Shown here: positions 16,422 to 25,241 of the stretch, one piece after another
Position numbering within the stretch: position 1 is the first letter of the stretch
Layout of the letters: the number at the start of each line of letters is the position of its first letter
From: CAIXOA01 sp041653635
GTDB lineage: Archaea > Micrarchaeota > Micrarchaeia > Anstonellales > Bilamarchaeaceae
Length of the DNA stretch: 64,000 nucleotides
Assembly (NCBI GenBank): GCA_041653635.1
Contig: JBAZFC010000001.1
Location: 620,001 to 684,000 of the forward strand
Reading direction: 5' to 3'
Notes under the pieces: model-generated
The model's database searches: none
Told to the model about the DNA's origin: nothing
Seen by the model: only the letters and a program-made list of their open reading frames with translations
Made by a program: the position numbers and the translations under genes

Positions 16422-17900
16422 TCAGCCTTGCTTCTGCACTTGTCCCGCCATATAATTAACGACCTTCATGGGGTATAACGGGACCCACCCGAGCCTCTTG
16501 TACATTATTTCCGAATCCCGCTCGTTTATGTGCGCGAGCAGCTCATTAAGCCAGTCGGTCACCACCCACTCCCTGTGCTGCGGCTTCAGTCCCAGTTCTT
16601 CATCCCCGGCCACGAGCTTTCTCACCGCACTCGCTACCAGGCCGGGCGCCTCCGTCCTCCTCCCAGGGGGCATCCGCCTGGCTATCCACAGTATCTTGTG
16701 AAGCACGTCTAGCCGGACCTCTTCCTCGTTTTTCATCCCCTTTGCAAGGTCCGTCACTTCCTTTATGTCCATGATGCAGAAATAGCCGACATTCCAGCTC
16801 AGCACGCACCTTTCCGCAATCTTGCTGGGCTGGTATTCACAGCATTCTCTCCCGGTCCATTCCCCGACCGCCTCCTCCAGCACGTGCAGCCGCCTGTTTT
16901 CCGTGTCGCTGGCATCCTCCTCCAGCATCCTCATGAATTCCGAATAGCTTTGCGGCTTGTTCCTCGCCCACAGAAGCGCGGCGGCGTTCATCACGCTCCC
17001 CTGCGGCCTTCCCGCAATCCACCTGCTCGCTTCCTCGCGGTCCGCCCTGGGCACCCCGCTGTTCATGTCCGCCCCGGAAGGCCTCACGCCGCATTTCATG
17101 ACCTTTTCGTGCATCTCGCGCAGCATCGTGGGCTTGTCCCCCTCCTCTCCGGCCATTATGCCGAATATTCCCTTCAGCCTGATGCAAATTTCCTTCGTGC
17201 CCAGCGTCTTCTTCATCTTAATTGCAATCTCCACCATCAGCACGAATGCGTCAATCCTCTCAGCATGTGGCATTGCAAGCAGCAACTTTTCCATCGCCTG
17301 CAGCATCGCCATCCTGTCCTCGGATTTTGCCCGCACCCTCCCATCCTCGCCATGCCCGATGAGCAATGTCATCATTTTTTCGAACAGGTCGTTCCTGTAA
17401 TAGAATACATTTATGGTCTCGCTGTTCTCCAGCGCCCCAGGCTTCATCATTTCGTTCTGCCTGCCTGGGAATGCCAGCGCGAAGAGCGATGCCCGCCTGT
17501 TCTGCATCATCTCCCCGTTCCCGGCGTCGCAGACAAGCGCCTTCTTGGCCTCTTCAAGCGTAGGCACCCTGTCCCCGCACGCCTTTCTCACAGCCGCCTT
17601 CGCATACTCCCGTATGCCTCCATTAGGCAGCGACTCCATAAAAGAAACGATTGCCGGATTCTCCGGCTCCGCGATGATAAACGGTGCAGGGGCAGTTTCC
17701 TGCCTGGGCGCCGGCGCAGCCGGCTTTTCCGCAGGTATGGCTTGCGCTTCAAAAACAGGTTCCGGCTCTTCCTTATTGCGCGCCCCCCGCCTGAACCATG
17801 TCCAGGGCTTACACCACTTCCGGCACCCCCTTTCCTCCGGCTTTTTAGCAGTAGCGGTCTGGAAACGCACACCCCTCAAGGCATCGGAAGAGCCAGCCAT
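16422..17900 (-). CDS. Unknown 492-residue helical protein
   Basis: I do not recognise the family. The N-terminus (about 1-90) is basic with two cysteines and tryptophans (RGCRKWCKPWTWFRRG), then a Pro/Ala/Glu linker. Residues about 90-490 are charged and predicted mostly helical, with phrases such as EKMMTLLIGHGEDG and LNELLAHINERDSEIMYKRLG, possibly a helical-repeat fold. There is no signal peptide or membrane segment. The ATG at 17900 is chosen because a TATA-like TATAAATAT lies about 30 bases upstream; an earlier in-frame start at 17948 would precede that box. Confidence 0.7.
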   Translation of the reverse strand: MAGSSDALRGVRFQTATAKKPEERGCRKWCKPWTWFRRGARNKEEPEPVFEAQAIPAEKPAAPAPRQETAPAPFIIAEPENPAIVSFMESLPNGGIREYAKAAVRKACGDRVPTLEEAKKALVCDAGNGEMMQNRRASLFALAFPGRQNEMMKPGALENSETINVFYYRNDLFEKMMTLLIGHGEDGRVRAKSEDRMAMLQAMEKLLLAMPHAERIDAFVLMVEIAIKMKKTLGTKEICIRLKGIFGIMAGEEGDKPTMLREMHEKVMKCGVRPSGADMNSGVPRADREEASRWIAGRPQGSVMNAAALLWARNKPQSYSEFMRMLEEDASDTENRRLHVLEEAVGEWTGRECCEYQPSKIAERCVLSWNVGYFCIMDIKEVTDLAKGMKNEEEVRLDVLHKILWIARRMPPGRRTEAPGLVASAVRKLVAGDEELGLKPQHREWVVTDWLNELLAHINERDSEIMYKRLGWVPLYPMKVVNYMAGQVQKQG

Positions 17901-18054
17901 CAGCCGCACACCGTCCAGCCGTCCATATTTATATATTATCCCGCACAACTAATAAAAACCCACCCGCACCCCCTTATAACCATTAACATATTTATTGCAC
18001 CACCAAGAAAACACATATAAACATTACTTTGGATACTCAACCCGGTGTAATGGT

Positions 18055-18714
18055 ATGATCCAGAACATGTTGGATGCCCTTTTTCCGGCAAAGCTCGCTG
18101 AGCTCTGCAAGAAAATGAAGGGCGGAGTAGGGGAAGGAGTGAAATACATCGTGGCCGGCGGCTTTATTGCCCTCGTGCTCTCGATACTGAAGATACTGCT
18201 GGCAGGCGTCCTGAGCGGCACAAGCGGCCTGAGCGTCGCTGCGGCGATAGCGGCCGTAATTGGCTGGCTTGTCATGCTGATACCGACGATCATCGTCACC
18301 TACCTGATTGTCTGGATTGCCAGCATGCTGATAGGCGCACTGCTTGGCGGCAAGGCCGCGTTCCCGCAGCTCTTCCTGATGTTTGCGGTGTTCGGCGCGG
18401 GCATAGCGGTGCTTACCGGCGTGCTCGGCCTCATCGTCGGCATAATCGCAGCGCTTTCTGCGGGTATCGGCGCCCTCCTGCTCATGGCAGTTTCGTTGCT
18501 GGTCGGGCTATACAGCCTTTACCTGGCATTCGTGGTGCTGAAGTCCATATACGGCTTTGAGACCATGAAGGCGGTGCTGGCGCTGATAGTATACCTGGTG
18601 GTTTCGTTCGTCGTTTGGTTCGTAATCGCCATGGTACTTGCAATCGTGCTTGTGATGATCGGCCTGGGCGCATACATGACTGCGGGCGCGGCTGGAGCAA
18701 TCCCGGCATACTGA
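18055..18714 (+). CDS. Multi-pass membrane protein (Yip1-like)
   Basis: 219 residues with about five hydrophobic segments after a short amphipathic N-terminus (MLDALFPAKLAELCKKMKGG). The arrangement, and the small-residue-rich helices (Ala, Gly, Val), resemble Yip1-domain proteins, but no unambiguous motif is present. GGTG lies 7 bases before the ATG at 18055, with a TATA-like ACATATAAA about 37 bases upstream. A strong hairpin terminator follows 9 bases after the stop. Confidence 0.7.
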   Translation: MIQNMLDALFPAKLAELCKKMKGGVGEGVKYIVAGGFIALVLSILKILLAGVLSGTSGLSVAAAIAAVIGWLVMLIPTIIVTYLIVWIASMLIGALLGGKAAFPQLFLMFAVFGAGIAVLTGVLGLIVGIIAALSAGIGALLLMAVSLLVGLYSLYLAFVVLKSIYGFETMKAVLALIVYLVVSFVVWFVIAMVLAIVLVMIGLGAYMTAGAAGAIPAY

Positions 18715-18723
18715 TGGGATGTT

Positions 18724-18758
18724 GGGGCGAAAGCCCCTTCTCTTTTATTTCTTTTCTT
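18724..18758 (+). terminator. Hairpin-plus-T-tract terminator
   Basis: GGGGC-GAAA-GCCCC (18724-18737), a perfect five-pair stem with a GNRA loop, is followed by a T-rich run. It has the form of an intrinsic terminator between the membrane-protein gene and pth2. Confidence 0.7.
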
Positions 18759-18773
18759 TCCTACTCTTCAGCT

Positions 18774-19118
18774 ATGGAACTGAAGCAAGCCATCGTAATG
18801 CGCACTGATTTGGAAATGGGCAAGGGCAAATTATGCGCCCAGGCGGCGCACGCCTCCATCTCCGCATACAAGAAATCCCCCCCCAAAGTCCGGGATGAAT
18901 GGGAGCGCGCAGGAATGAAGAAGATAGTGTTAAAAGTGAATTCCGAATCCGAGCTTTTCCAATATTTTGAGGAATGCCAGCGCGCGGGAATCCCCTGCTC
19001 ACTCATCCACGACGCGGGGCTCACCCAGATACAGTCCGGCTCGCCCACCTGCTTCGGCGCCGGCCCCGCTAATGCGGATGATATAGACAAGGTGCTCGGA
19101 AAGCTGAAGCTCCTCTAG
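18774..19118 (+). CDS. pth2: Peptidyl-tRNA hydrolase, archaeal/eukaryotic type 2
   Basis: Releases peptides from tRNA after abortive translation. The 114-residue protein has the Pth2 opening KQAIVMRTDLEMGKGKLCAQ and AAHASISAY (nucleophile-region Lys and His), and the signature DAGLTQIQSGSPTCFGAGPA. Length is typical. The upstream frame is open further back, but it overlaps the preceding terminator, and the ATG at 18774 gives the family N-terminus. Confidence 0.95.
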   Translation: MELKQAIVMRTDLEMGKGKLCAQAAHASISAYKKSPPKVRDEWERAGMKKIVLKVNSESELFQYFEECQRAGIPCSLIHDAGLTQIQSGSPTCFGAGPANADDIDKVLGKLKLL

Positions 19119-19160
19119 GCCCCGCGCACCATTATAAATTTTCTTTTTCCATCTCCGCTC

Positions 19161-19676
19161 ATGGTTCTCTCCAACCAGGACATAAGGAAATTCATGAGGG
19201 CGGGAAAGATAAAAATCCGCCCGTTCTCCGAGGCGCAGCTCGGCCAGGCGTCCGTGGACCTCACGCTGGGCGACCGCTTCTGGTTCTTCAAGGAAAAATA
19301 CATAGGCGGGCTGGTGGACCTCTCCAAGGTGGATTTCAAGGAGGCGAACTGCGAGGTGAAGGCCGGCACGGTGGCGCTCGGCCCCTGGCAGATGTGCCTC
19401 GGCATAACCAAGGAGAAGATAACCCTCGCATCCGATGTGATGGGAAGATTGGAAGGCAGGAGCCGCTATGCCCGCATGGGCCTCGGCGTCCACATAACCT
19501 CCGCGCTCGTGCAGCCCGGCTCGGACAACCACCAGGTGCTTGAGATAGTCAATAACGCGCCCTTCACGTCGCTCATCCACTCGGGCATGCGCGTATCCCA
19601 GATAGTCTTCTACAAGATGCTCTCGCCCAGCACGAAGCCCTATGCAAAATTCGGGAAAATCGCCCGCAGGCAATAG
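19161..19676 (+). CDS. dcd: dCTP deaminase family protein (Dcd/Dut)
   Basis: A 171-residue member of the trimeric dUTPase/dCTP deaminase fold. It shows the early QASVDLTLGDRFWFF strand, GRSRYARMGLGVH with the conserved Ser/Arg loop, and ALVQPGSDNHQVLEIVN, where the Glu in LEIVN matches the catalytic Glu. It should feed dUMP/dTTP synthesis. Whether it is mono- or bifunctional (deaminase plus diphosphatase) cannot be told here. ATTATAAATTT about 25-30 bases upstream is a clear TATA box. Confidence 0.88.
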   Translation: MVLSNQDIRKFMRAGKIKIRPFSEAQLGQASVDLTLGDRFWFFKEKYIGGLVDLSKVDFKEANCEVKAGTVALGPWQMCLGITKEKITLASDVMGRLEGRSRYARMGLGVHITSALVQPGSDNHQVLEIVNNAPFTSLIHSGMRVSQIVFYKMLSPSTKPYAKFGKIARRQ

Positions 19677-19691
19677 TTTTTATTACTCATC

Positions 19692-19707
19692 CCGCTATTA
19701 CTAGCGG
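19692..19707. promoter_or_regulatory. Inverted repeat covering the RBS of the next gene
   Basis: CCGCTA-TTAC-TAGCGG is a perfect six-base inverted repeat. Its right arm runs into the GGTG ribosome-binding motif (19706-19709) of the gene starting at 19715. It could be an operator near the transcription start (TATA-like TTTTTATTA at 19678-19686) or an RNA hairpin hiding the binding site. Confidence 0.45.
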
Positions 19708-19714
19708 TGTTCCC

Positions 19715-20836
19715 ATGGCATCCGCCCAACTTGAACGCCCCCGCGAGGAGAACGTCAAATGGAGGGAGGCAGTAGTAAAGATAGATTCCGACACTTTCAT
19801 GCGCGTCCAGTACCTCTTCGGCGTGGAGGTCAACGACTACCAGATGCTCGCATCCCTCGTGAGGGGCGGCTATGATTTCGGGCGCGCCTGGGTGGTGAAT
19901 GCCAGGGGCGTGACCGCTGAGAACGCATCCAGCCAGGACTGGAGGGCATACACTTCCGGGAGCCGCGCGGCAGCCCATCTTCTTGAAGAGTCCGGCGAGA
20001 GCGGAATAATCTCAAAGCGCGATGATGTCGGCCGCGCAACACATGCACAGAAGGAGCGCTTCAATGCCTTCATGGACATGACCGAGGCATCCATAGAAGT
20101 CGCCCGCAATCCCGGGGACCTGGACGCCTTCAAGCGCCTGGAGGATGCCACGCGCAGGTTCAGGCATACCGGCCGGGCGGAAGGTGGCGAAGAGCGCACA
20201 AGAGAAGAGGTAGCGCCCGCACATGCGGAGGAGGCGGCTCCCGCGGAGGCTCCGGCGCCCAAAGGCACATTCTCCAAGGAGGCCGAGGCCGCGCTTTCCG
20301 AAACCGCGGAGGCGACAAAGGGAATCACCGCCGGGAAGGCGGCATCGTTTGAATTCTTCACCCCGGACGACCCGAGGGGCATAAGCTACGGGTTTGAAAT
20401 CCACTGGAAGGACGGCTATGTGCCTAGGGGGGAATACGACCGGTCCGATATCTGGAGCACGGAACGCTTCCTCTTCGCCAACCTTGAAGGGATAGAATAC
20501 TACGGCGTCACAGGCTTCATCGGCGGCCGCCTTGACAACTCAGCGGGCGTAAGGCAGTTCAGCGGCGACAGCTTCGCCGTGGAATACATGAGGAGGGCGT
20601 TCCTACGCCTTGAGGACGAAATAGGCGGGGATACCGTGCGCATCTACGTCCCGCGCGGGCTGGACGTCTCGGGCAAGACATTGGCGGACCTCATAAATTC
20701 CCCCGACGTCGTGGCAATGAGCGTGGTGGAAGAGGGCGGCGAAAAATTCATCTGGGACATATATGCAAAAGAGCAGAGAGATCTGCTAGCCGCGCTCCAG
20801 ACGAGGTTCCCGGAAATGGAATTCGTCCTGGCCTGA
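19715..20836 (+). CDS. Unknown two-domain protein
   Basis: 373 residues, not recognised. An N-terminal domain (about 1-150, aromatic- and Arg-rich, with DTFMRVQYLFGVEVNDYQML) is joined by an Ala/Glu/Pro linker (about 158-195) to a C-terminal domain (about 205-373, with YGFEIHWKDGYVPRGEYDRS and IYVPRGLDVSGKTLADLI). There is no signal or membrane segment, so it is probably cytoplasmic. GGTG lies 5 bases before the ATG. It converges on the aIF5B gene with a two-base gap. Confidence 0.72.
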   Translation: MASAQLERPREENVKWREAVVKIDSDTFMRVQYLFGVEVNDYQMLASLVRGGYDFGRAWVVNARGVTAENASSQDWRAYTSGSRAAAHLLEESGESGIISKRDDVGRATHAQKERFNAFMDMTEASIEVARNPGDLDAFKRLEDATRRFRHTGRAEGGEERTREEVAPAHAEEAAPAEAPAPKGTFSKEAEAALSETAEATKGITAGKAASFEFFTPDDPRGISYGFEIHWKDGYVPRGEYDRSDIWSTERFLFANLEGIEYYGVTGFIGGRLDNSAGVRQFSGDSFAVEYMRRAFLRLEDEIGGDTVRIYVPRGLDVSGKTLADLINSPDVVAMSVVEEGGEKFIWDIYAKEQRDLLAALQTRFPEMEFVLA

Positions 20837-20838
20837 AT

Positions 20839-22578
20839 TCACTTATACACTACTATCTTCTTTATCTCTTCCAGCACTTCCTTTCCGCCCTCGTCCAGGG
20901 ATTCCCCCTTCTCCTCCCACTTGAAAACCTGGCTTTTTCCCATCGCCGTATAAAGGACATCCCCTTCCTTCACATCCTTGCCCAAAACAATATCCTCTGA
21001 GGAAATAGCCACCTTCAGCCCCGCTGCCGCCTCCTCAATTCCCTTCCCCTCGTTCTGTATCCCCTTCACCTCGCCCAAATCCGCGCCCGATGCGTTCATC
21101 AGCCGCACCCCCTTCCTCAGCTTCCCGCCCATAACCTCTATTCCAAAAACCGCGGGCTTGCTCAGCCTGAAGAAGAATCCCTTCAGCACCTTTATCTTCG
21201 CAGGCCAGGGGAGCTCCGCCTCCAGTTCCTTCTTCTCCCTGCCCTTCTCCCCAACCCTCCATTCCTCGTAATCCTCTATGAACTTGTAGATGACGTTGCT
21301 CCAGATGATGGGCACGCCCGCCGCTTCCGCCTCGGCCCTCGCTTCGTCCATCACCTCCACGTTGAACCCGAACACCACGCCGTCATACCTGTTCTCGCCG
21401 CGCACCGCCTTCGCCGCAGCCACGTCCATCCTCGTGACCGCCCCGATGTCCGCCTTCCTCACCTTGATGCCGTTCTTCGTGAAAAGCGCGAGTATCGCCT
21501 CTATGCTCCCGAGCGAATCCGCCTTCACTATTACGCCTTCCTCCCCGCTTTCAAAGAGAAGCTGCTTCGCCTGCGCCTCCAGCTCAGCCTTCTGCGCCTC
21601 AAAATCCTTCACCACGTAAAGCGGCGAGCCGGGAATCACGCCCCCCAAATCCGGCGCCAGTATCTTCACCCCCGCGGCCGCCTCTATACTGTCCAGATAA
21701 GCATACTTGTCCTTCGCGCCCTTCGCGAGGTTCGGCTCCAGCAGCGCCCTGACCTTCGTCCTCCTCACCCCGTCCCTCGCCAGGAATATTATCTCGTCCC
21801 CCTTCGCAATTTTTCCGTCGTACAATACTATGTCCACGGTGCTCCCGAGGCCCTTCTCCTCCTTGACCTCCAGCACGGTCCCCTTCCCCTCCCCGGTCCC
21901 CAATTCCAACCGCTTCTCCATGAATTTCTGGCTCAGCCCTGCAATCAGGAGGAGCAGCTCCGCCAACCCTTCGCGCGTTTTCGCACTCAGCGGAATAATC
22001 GCAATCTGTTTTTTGAAATCCGTTATCCTGTCAAACCTGTCGCAGTCAAACCCGTGCGTGGAGAGCGCGCCCATCAGCTCATACATCCTGTTGTCCACCG
22101 CCTCCTGCACGTGCGGCGGCTGCTTCGCGAAGGATTTGAGGAATGAATCCGTCCCCTGCTTCTTCCATCCGTGTATCAAATCTATTTTATTCGCCGCCAC
22201 CACAAAGGGCGTCCTGCATTGCTTGAGTATGCGTATGCTCTCCAGCGTCTGCGGCTGGAATCCCTGCGCCACGTCCACCACGAGGATGGCCATGTCCGCG
22301 ATGCTCCCCCCCCGCTCGCGCAGATTTGTGAATGCCTCGTGCCCTGGCGTGTCTATGAACAGCAGCCCAGGAATCTCAATCTTTATCTTCAGCAGGTCCG
22401 CGACGGGCGCCGAGGTCCTCTCAATCGCCTCCCGCGGCAGGTAGCTCGCCCCAATCATCTGCGTTATCGCGCCCGCTTCTTTTGCCGCGACAGCACTGCC
22501 TCTAATCGCATCCAGCAGCGATGTCTTTCCGTGGTCCACGTGCCCCAGGACGCACACTATGGGCGAGCGAACAGCCAT
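20839..22578 (-). CDS. infB: Translation initiation factor aIF5B
   Basis: A GTPase that promotes subunit joining. Over 579 residues it has G1 LGHVDHGKTS (11-20), G3 DTPGHEAF, G4 NKIDLIHGWK, and the domain II-IV order of archaeal IF5B, ending in the long helix and C-terminal domain (VKEGDVLYTAMGK). The ATG at 22578 gives the family N-terminus and lies about 25 bases after a TATA-like ATTTAAAAC; an in-frame codon at 22599 would fall within that box. Confidence 0.95.
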   Translation of the reverse strand: MAVRSPIVCVLGHVDHGKTSLLDAIRGSAVAAKEAGAITQMIGASYLPREAIERTSAPVADLLKIKIEIPGLLFIDTPGHEAFTNLRERGGSIADMAILVVDVAQGFQPQTLESIRILKQCRTPFVVAANKIDLIHGWKKQGTDSFLKSFAKQPPHVQEAVDNRMYELMGALSTHGFDCDRFDRITDFKKQIAIIPLSAKTREGLAELLLLIAGLSQKFMEKRLELGTGEGKGTVLEVKEEKGLGSTVDIVLYDGKIAKGDEIIFLARDGVRRTKVRALLEPNLAKGAKDKYAYLDSIEAAAGVKILAPDLGGVIPGSPLYVVKDFEAQKAELEAQAKQLLFESGEEGVIVKADSLGSIEAILALFTKNGIKVRKADIGAVTRMDVAAAKAVRGENRYDGVVFGFNVEVMDEARAEAEAAGVPIIWSNVIYKFIEDYEEWRVGEKGREKKELEAELPWPAKIKVLKGFFFRLSKPAVFGIEVMGGKLRKGVRLMNASGADLGEVKGIQNEGKGIEEAAAGLKVAISSEDIVLGKDVKEGDVLYTAMGKSQVFKWEEKGESLDEGGKEVLEEIKKIVVYK

Positions 22579-22632
22579 ATGGATAAAGGTATCAGACAAA
22601 TGTTTTAAATCCGCATCCCGGAATAATGGCTG

Positions 22633-23016
22633 ATGCCCGAAATGAAAACGCTCAATAAGGCGCTGCTTCTGCTTCCAGTCGCAACCGTCCCGCTCAGCCT
22701 CTTCATCCTTCTCCGGCTCGGCATCCCATTCTCTCCGGATTCAGGCGGCATGCTCGCCTCGCCGTTGTTCATCCTGATTTCCGTCCTCACCATAATCGGC
22801 TTTTTCCTGAACTTCGGCATCGCACTTCCGAGGGCAAAAGAGAACTGGGCCGCCCTCGCCAGCGTCCTGGTCTGGCCCGCCAATTTCATAGTCTCCGGCT
22901 TCTCCCTCTCTTACTTCACTTGGAACCTGCTCGCCTTCCTCCTACTGGTTCTCCCGATGCTGCTTGCCGCAGCCTACAACTACCATTACTTTTTCAGGAA
23001 AAACCAAAATCAGTAG
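22633..23016 (+). CDS. Small membrane protein, about four helices
   Basis: 127 residues with hydrophobic segments at about 9-29, 43-65, 75-95 and 98-117 and a basic C-terminus (YFFRKNQNQ). No family recognised. It diverges from aIF5B with a 54-base shared upstream region. Confidence 0.65.
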   Translation: MPEMKTLNKALLLLPVATVPLSLFILLRLGIPFSPDSGGMLASPLFILISVLTIIGFFLNFGIALPRAKENWAALASVLVWPANFIVSGFSLSYFTWNLLAFLLLVLPMLLAAAYNYHYFFRKNQNQ

Positions 23017-23058
23017 ACAATTTCACCCATCCTTAATGTTCTGAATTCCAAGTATATA

Positions 23059-23493
23059 TTACGTTCGTGGGCGAACTCCCTTTGCGATGCTGCTTCCCAG
23101 CATTCCATTGATATAACCTATAAATGCGGCCCCGAGAATTATGATTGCATCAAAAATGAGCAATAGTAAAAGTGATTCATTCATTTCCTGCGGAGACGAC
23201 GATGTTACTATTAGCAGCATCATGACCAAACTAACAATTGCACCTGTTACTGCGCCAGTGAATGCAGAAATAATTCCCGCCTCCGAAATGTTCATGCCAT
23301 ATTTGTTTGTAGCATTGTATCCAGTCCACATGAGCATTATCATAAATAGTATTATGGGTATTGTCGCAATCTCAGATCTATGCAGGCCAAAAATGCCCGT
23401 CTCATCCAAGTCAAATATTGGTACGACCAGCAGGATAATGATGCCTAATACAATGAACATTTTTGAAGCTTTGAATATCTTTCTTATATCCAT
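23059..23493 (-). CDS. Small membrane protein, paralogue of the 28680 gene
   Basis: 144 residues with about four membrane segments. It aligns with the protein at 28680-29162 across its length: KASKMFIVLGIII with EASKLPVGLGLVV, WTGYNATNKYG with WAGYRAVKKFG, and SSIAKG with GLLAKG at the end. It lies 9 bases after purP on the same strand and may share its transcript. Function unknown. Confidence 0.7.
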   Translation of the reverse strand: MDIRKIFKASKMFIVLGIIILLVVPIFDLDETGIFGLHRSEIATIPIILFMIMLMWTGYNATNKYGMNISEAGIISAFTGAVTGAIVSLVMMLLIVTSSSPQEMNESLLLLLIFDAIIILGAAFIGYINGMLGSSIAKGVRPRT

Positions 23494-23502
23494 CCAATCC
23501 CC

Positions 23503-24543
23503 TCAATAAATAATCTCATTCATCTTCTTCTTCTTGAACGCCTCTTTCAGCTCGCGTGCAATCCTCCTTCCCGTGCTCACCATCTCCCCGTGCGTGAATT
23601 CCGCATAAGGATGATACAGCACATTCGTCCCCGCAACGATGCGCGCGGAAATCTCAAACGCATAAATGTCCAAGTCCTCCGTGACAATCGTCTCCACGCA
23701 GAACGGCCCGTGCATCCCGCCGAACAATTCCTTTGAGCTGTCGCTCACATTCCTCCCAATCTCCATAAAGGAAGGAAGAAGCGACTCCCTCATCACCATG
23801 GACGCGTTCCCCACCACCGTAAAAGATAAAGGCACGTTTCCGCCAGCCGCAACCGCGCGCGCAATCTCCTCCGCGTTGCTTTCCACCCTCCTATCCACCC
23901 CCATCAGTTCCACATGCCCATAAGATGTCTTGTATCCCGCCTCCGAAAAGATGGAATGGAAATAGTGTGGATAAGCCCGCACCCCTACGATAAACTCCTG
24001 GATAAGCGCCTTCTTTTTCCCGACCTTCTCCCAATACTCCTTCTCGCTCTTCACAATCATGTATCCCATGCCGCCCTTGGCTCCAGGGAATTTGACAATC
24101 GCCAGCCCGTCTATTTCCTCCGGCTTCATGGTCTTCGGAATGCGCAGCCCCGCCTTCTCCATCCAGGAGAACATCCTCATGCGGTCCCTCTCAAACTGCA
24201 GGCTCCTCCTGTTCCCGAAAACCGGCACCGCCATGCCGTCCAGCTTCTCGCCCACGTATTCCACAAAGGAGCCGTGCGGCACGACAATCGCATCCCTCGC
24301 CACCAGCTCCTCCACCGGCACATCCGCCAGCGAATCCACAACAAGGAACTCGTCAGGTTTTGCGTACGGAAAAGACCTATAAAACTCCAGCCTGTCCTTC
24401 GTGCATATCCCTATTGAATGCACCTTCTCCTGCCTCGCGCCCTGGAATATCTGCAAGGCAGAATGGGAGCAAACAGTCGCGACACTGAGCTTCTTATAAC
24501 CAGATAATATGCCTTCTATTTTCTTCTTCTCTATTATTCCCAT
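23503..24543 (-). CDS. purP: Formate-dependent AICAR ligase PurP
   Basis: PurP is the archaeal ATP-grasp enzyme that formylates AICAR with free formate in the ninth step of purine synthesis. The 346-residue protein has the N-terminal VATVCSHSALQIFQGARQE, the PVFGNRRSLQFERDR segment, the ATP-grasp strand IVKFPGAKGGMGYMIVKSE, and late acidic ATP/metal ligands (FEISARIVAGTN). A second PurP-like protein is at 61232. This copy is nearer the family pattern I know. Confidence 0.93.
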   Translation of the reverse strand: MGIIEKKKIEGILSGYKKLSVATVCSHSALQIFQGARQEKVHSIGICTKDRLEFYRSFPYAKPDEFLVVDSLADVPVEELVARDAIVVPHGSFVEYVGEKLDGMAVPVFGNRRSLQFERDRMRMFSWMEKAGLRIPKTMKPEEIDGLAIVKFPGAKGGMGYMIVKSEKEYWEKVGKKKALIQEFIVGVRAYPHYFHSIFSEAGYKTSYGHVELMGVDRRVESNAEEIARAVAAGGNVPLSFTVVGNASMVMRESLLPSFMEIGRNVSDSSKELFGGMHGPFCVETIVTEDLDIYAFEISARIVAGTNVLYHPYAEFTHGEMVSTGRRIARELKEAFKKKKMNEIIY

Positions 24544-24626
24544 ATAATAGATGGGGGGCTAAAATATAAAAAGGAAATCGCTTGCACGTAAATACATTCT
24601 TAAACACTCCCATACACGATATTATA

Positions 24627-25193
24627 ATGGCAACCCCCATGCCCGTTGGCACACCAAGGCATGCGCGCATCCCGGATGATGTACGCCGGATAGAGGAATT
24701 CTTCAGGAAATCCGGCCTTATACTGGAAGGCCCGCTCAACGGCATGCTCGCGCAGCTCAGGGCCTCGCGCGGAAACGGGCCGGAATGCGCCTCCCGCATC
24801 ATAGAACTCCGCCATATAGGAGAGATGTGCTTTCTTTTGTACGGAGGGGCGCAGCCCTCAATCTCCGTACGGGACACGCTTGCGCTCAGGAGGCTATGGT
24901 CGCTTTTTGAAACCATGGAATACGGCATGAGGCGCATCAGCATGGACTGCCTGTGCAAGGAGTGCAAGCCCCTTGATGTGCCCGAGGGGATCAGGGAGGT
25001 CGTTTTGCGTGGCGGCGGGAACGCCATCCAATCGGTGGAGGCGGGCCCCTTCTCCGGCTCGCTCGCAACCGGGTTTCTTCGCGACGGCCGCCTTTTGGCA
25101 ATCCTCGTCCGTAACATTTCCCTGCAGCCTGACGCCCTCGGCCAGATGGTTGAGGTGCCCAGCAAGATAATATTCATTATCCTCCCGGATTGA
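24627..25193 (+). CDS. Unknown 188-residue protein
   Basis: Not recognised. The N-terminal half is helical with a CxxC-like MDCLCKECKP near residue 110, so a metal site is possible. The C-terminal half looks like beta-strands (SGSLATGFLRDGRLLAILV). There is no signal or membrane segment. The ATG at 24627 is nearest the AT-rich promoter; the frame is open back to 24582. Confidence 0.6.
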   Translation: MATPMPVGTPRHARIPDDVRRIEEFFRKSGLILEGPLNGMLAQLRASRGNGPECASRIIELRHIGEMCFLLYGGAQPSISVRDTLALRRLWSLFETMEYGMRRISMDCLCKECKPLDVPEGIREVVLRGGGNAIQSVEAGPFSGSLATGFLRDGRLLAILVRNISLQPDALGQMVEVPSKIIFIILPD

Positions 25194-25194
25194 A

Positions 25195-25210
25195 CCGGGT
25201 TGCAACCCGG
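25195..25210. terminator. 16-base palindrome between convergent genes
   Basis: CCGGGTTGCAACCCGG is perfectly symmetrical and starts two bases after the stop of the 24627 gene, in a 48-base convergent gap. It could form a CCGGG/CCCGG hairpin on either strand. T-tracts are weak, so a terminator role is only inferred. Confidence 0.4.
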
Positions 25211-25241
25211 AGCGCTGCCCTTCCCATCCTAGGATTCTTTC

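Noticed and set aside
24582..24627. Longer start at 24582 for the 188-residue protein
   Set aside because: The extra residues would come from the AT-rich promoter region and no ribosome-binding site precedes that ATG.
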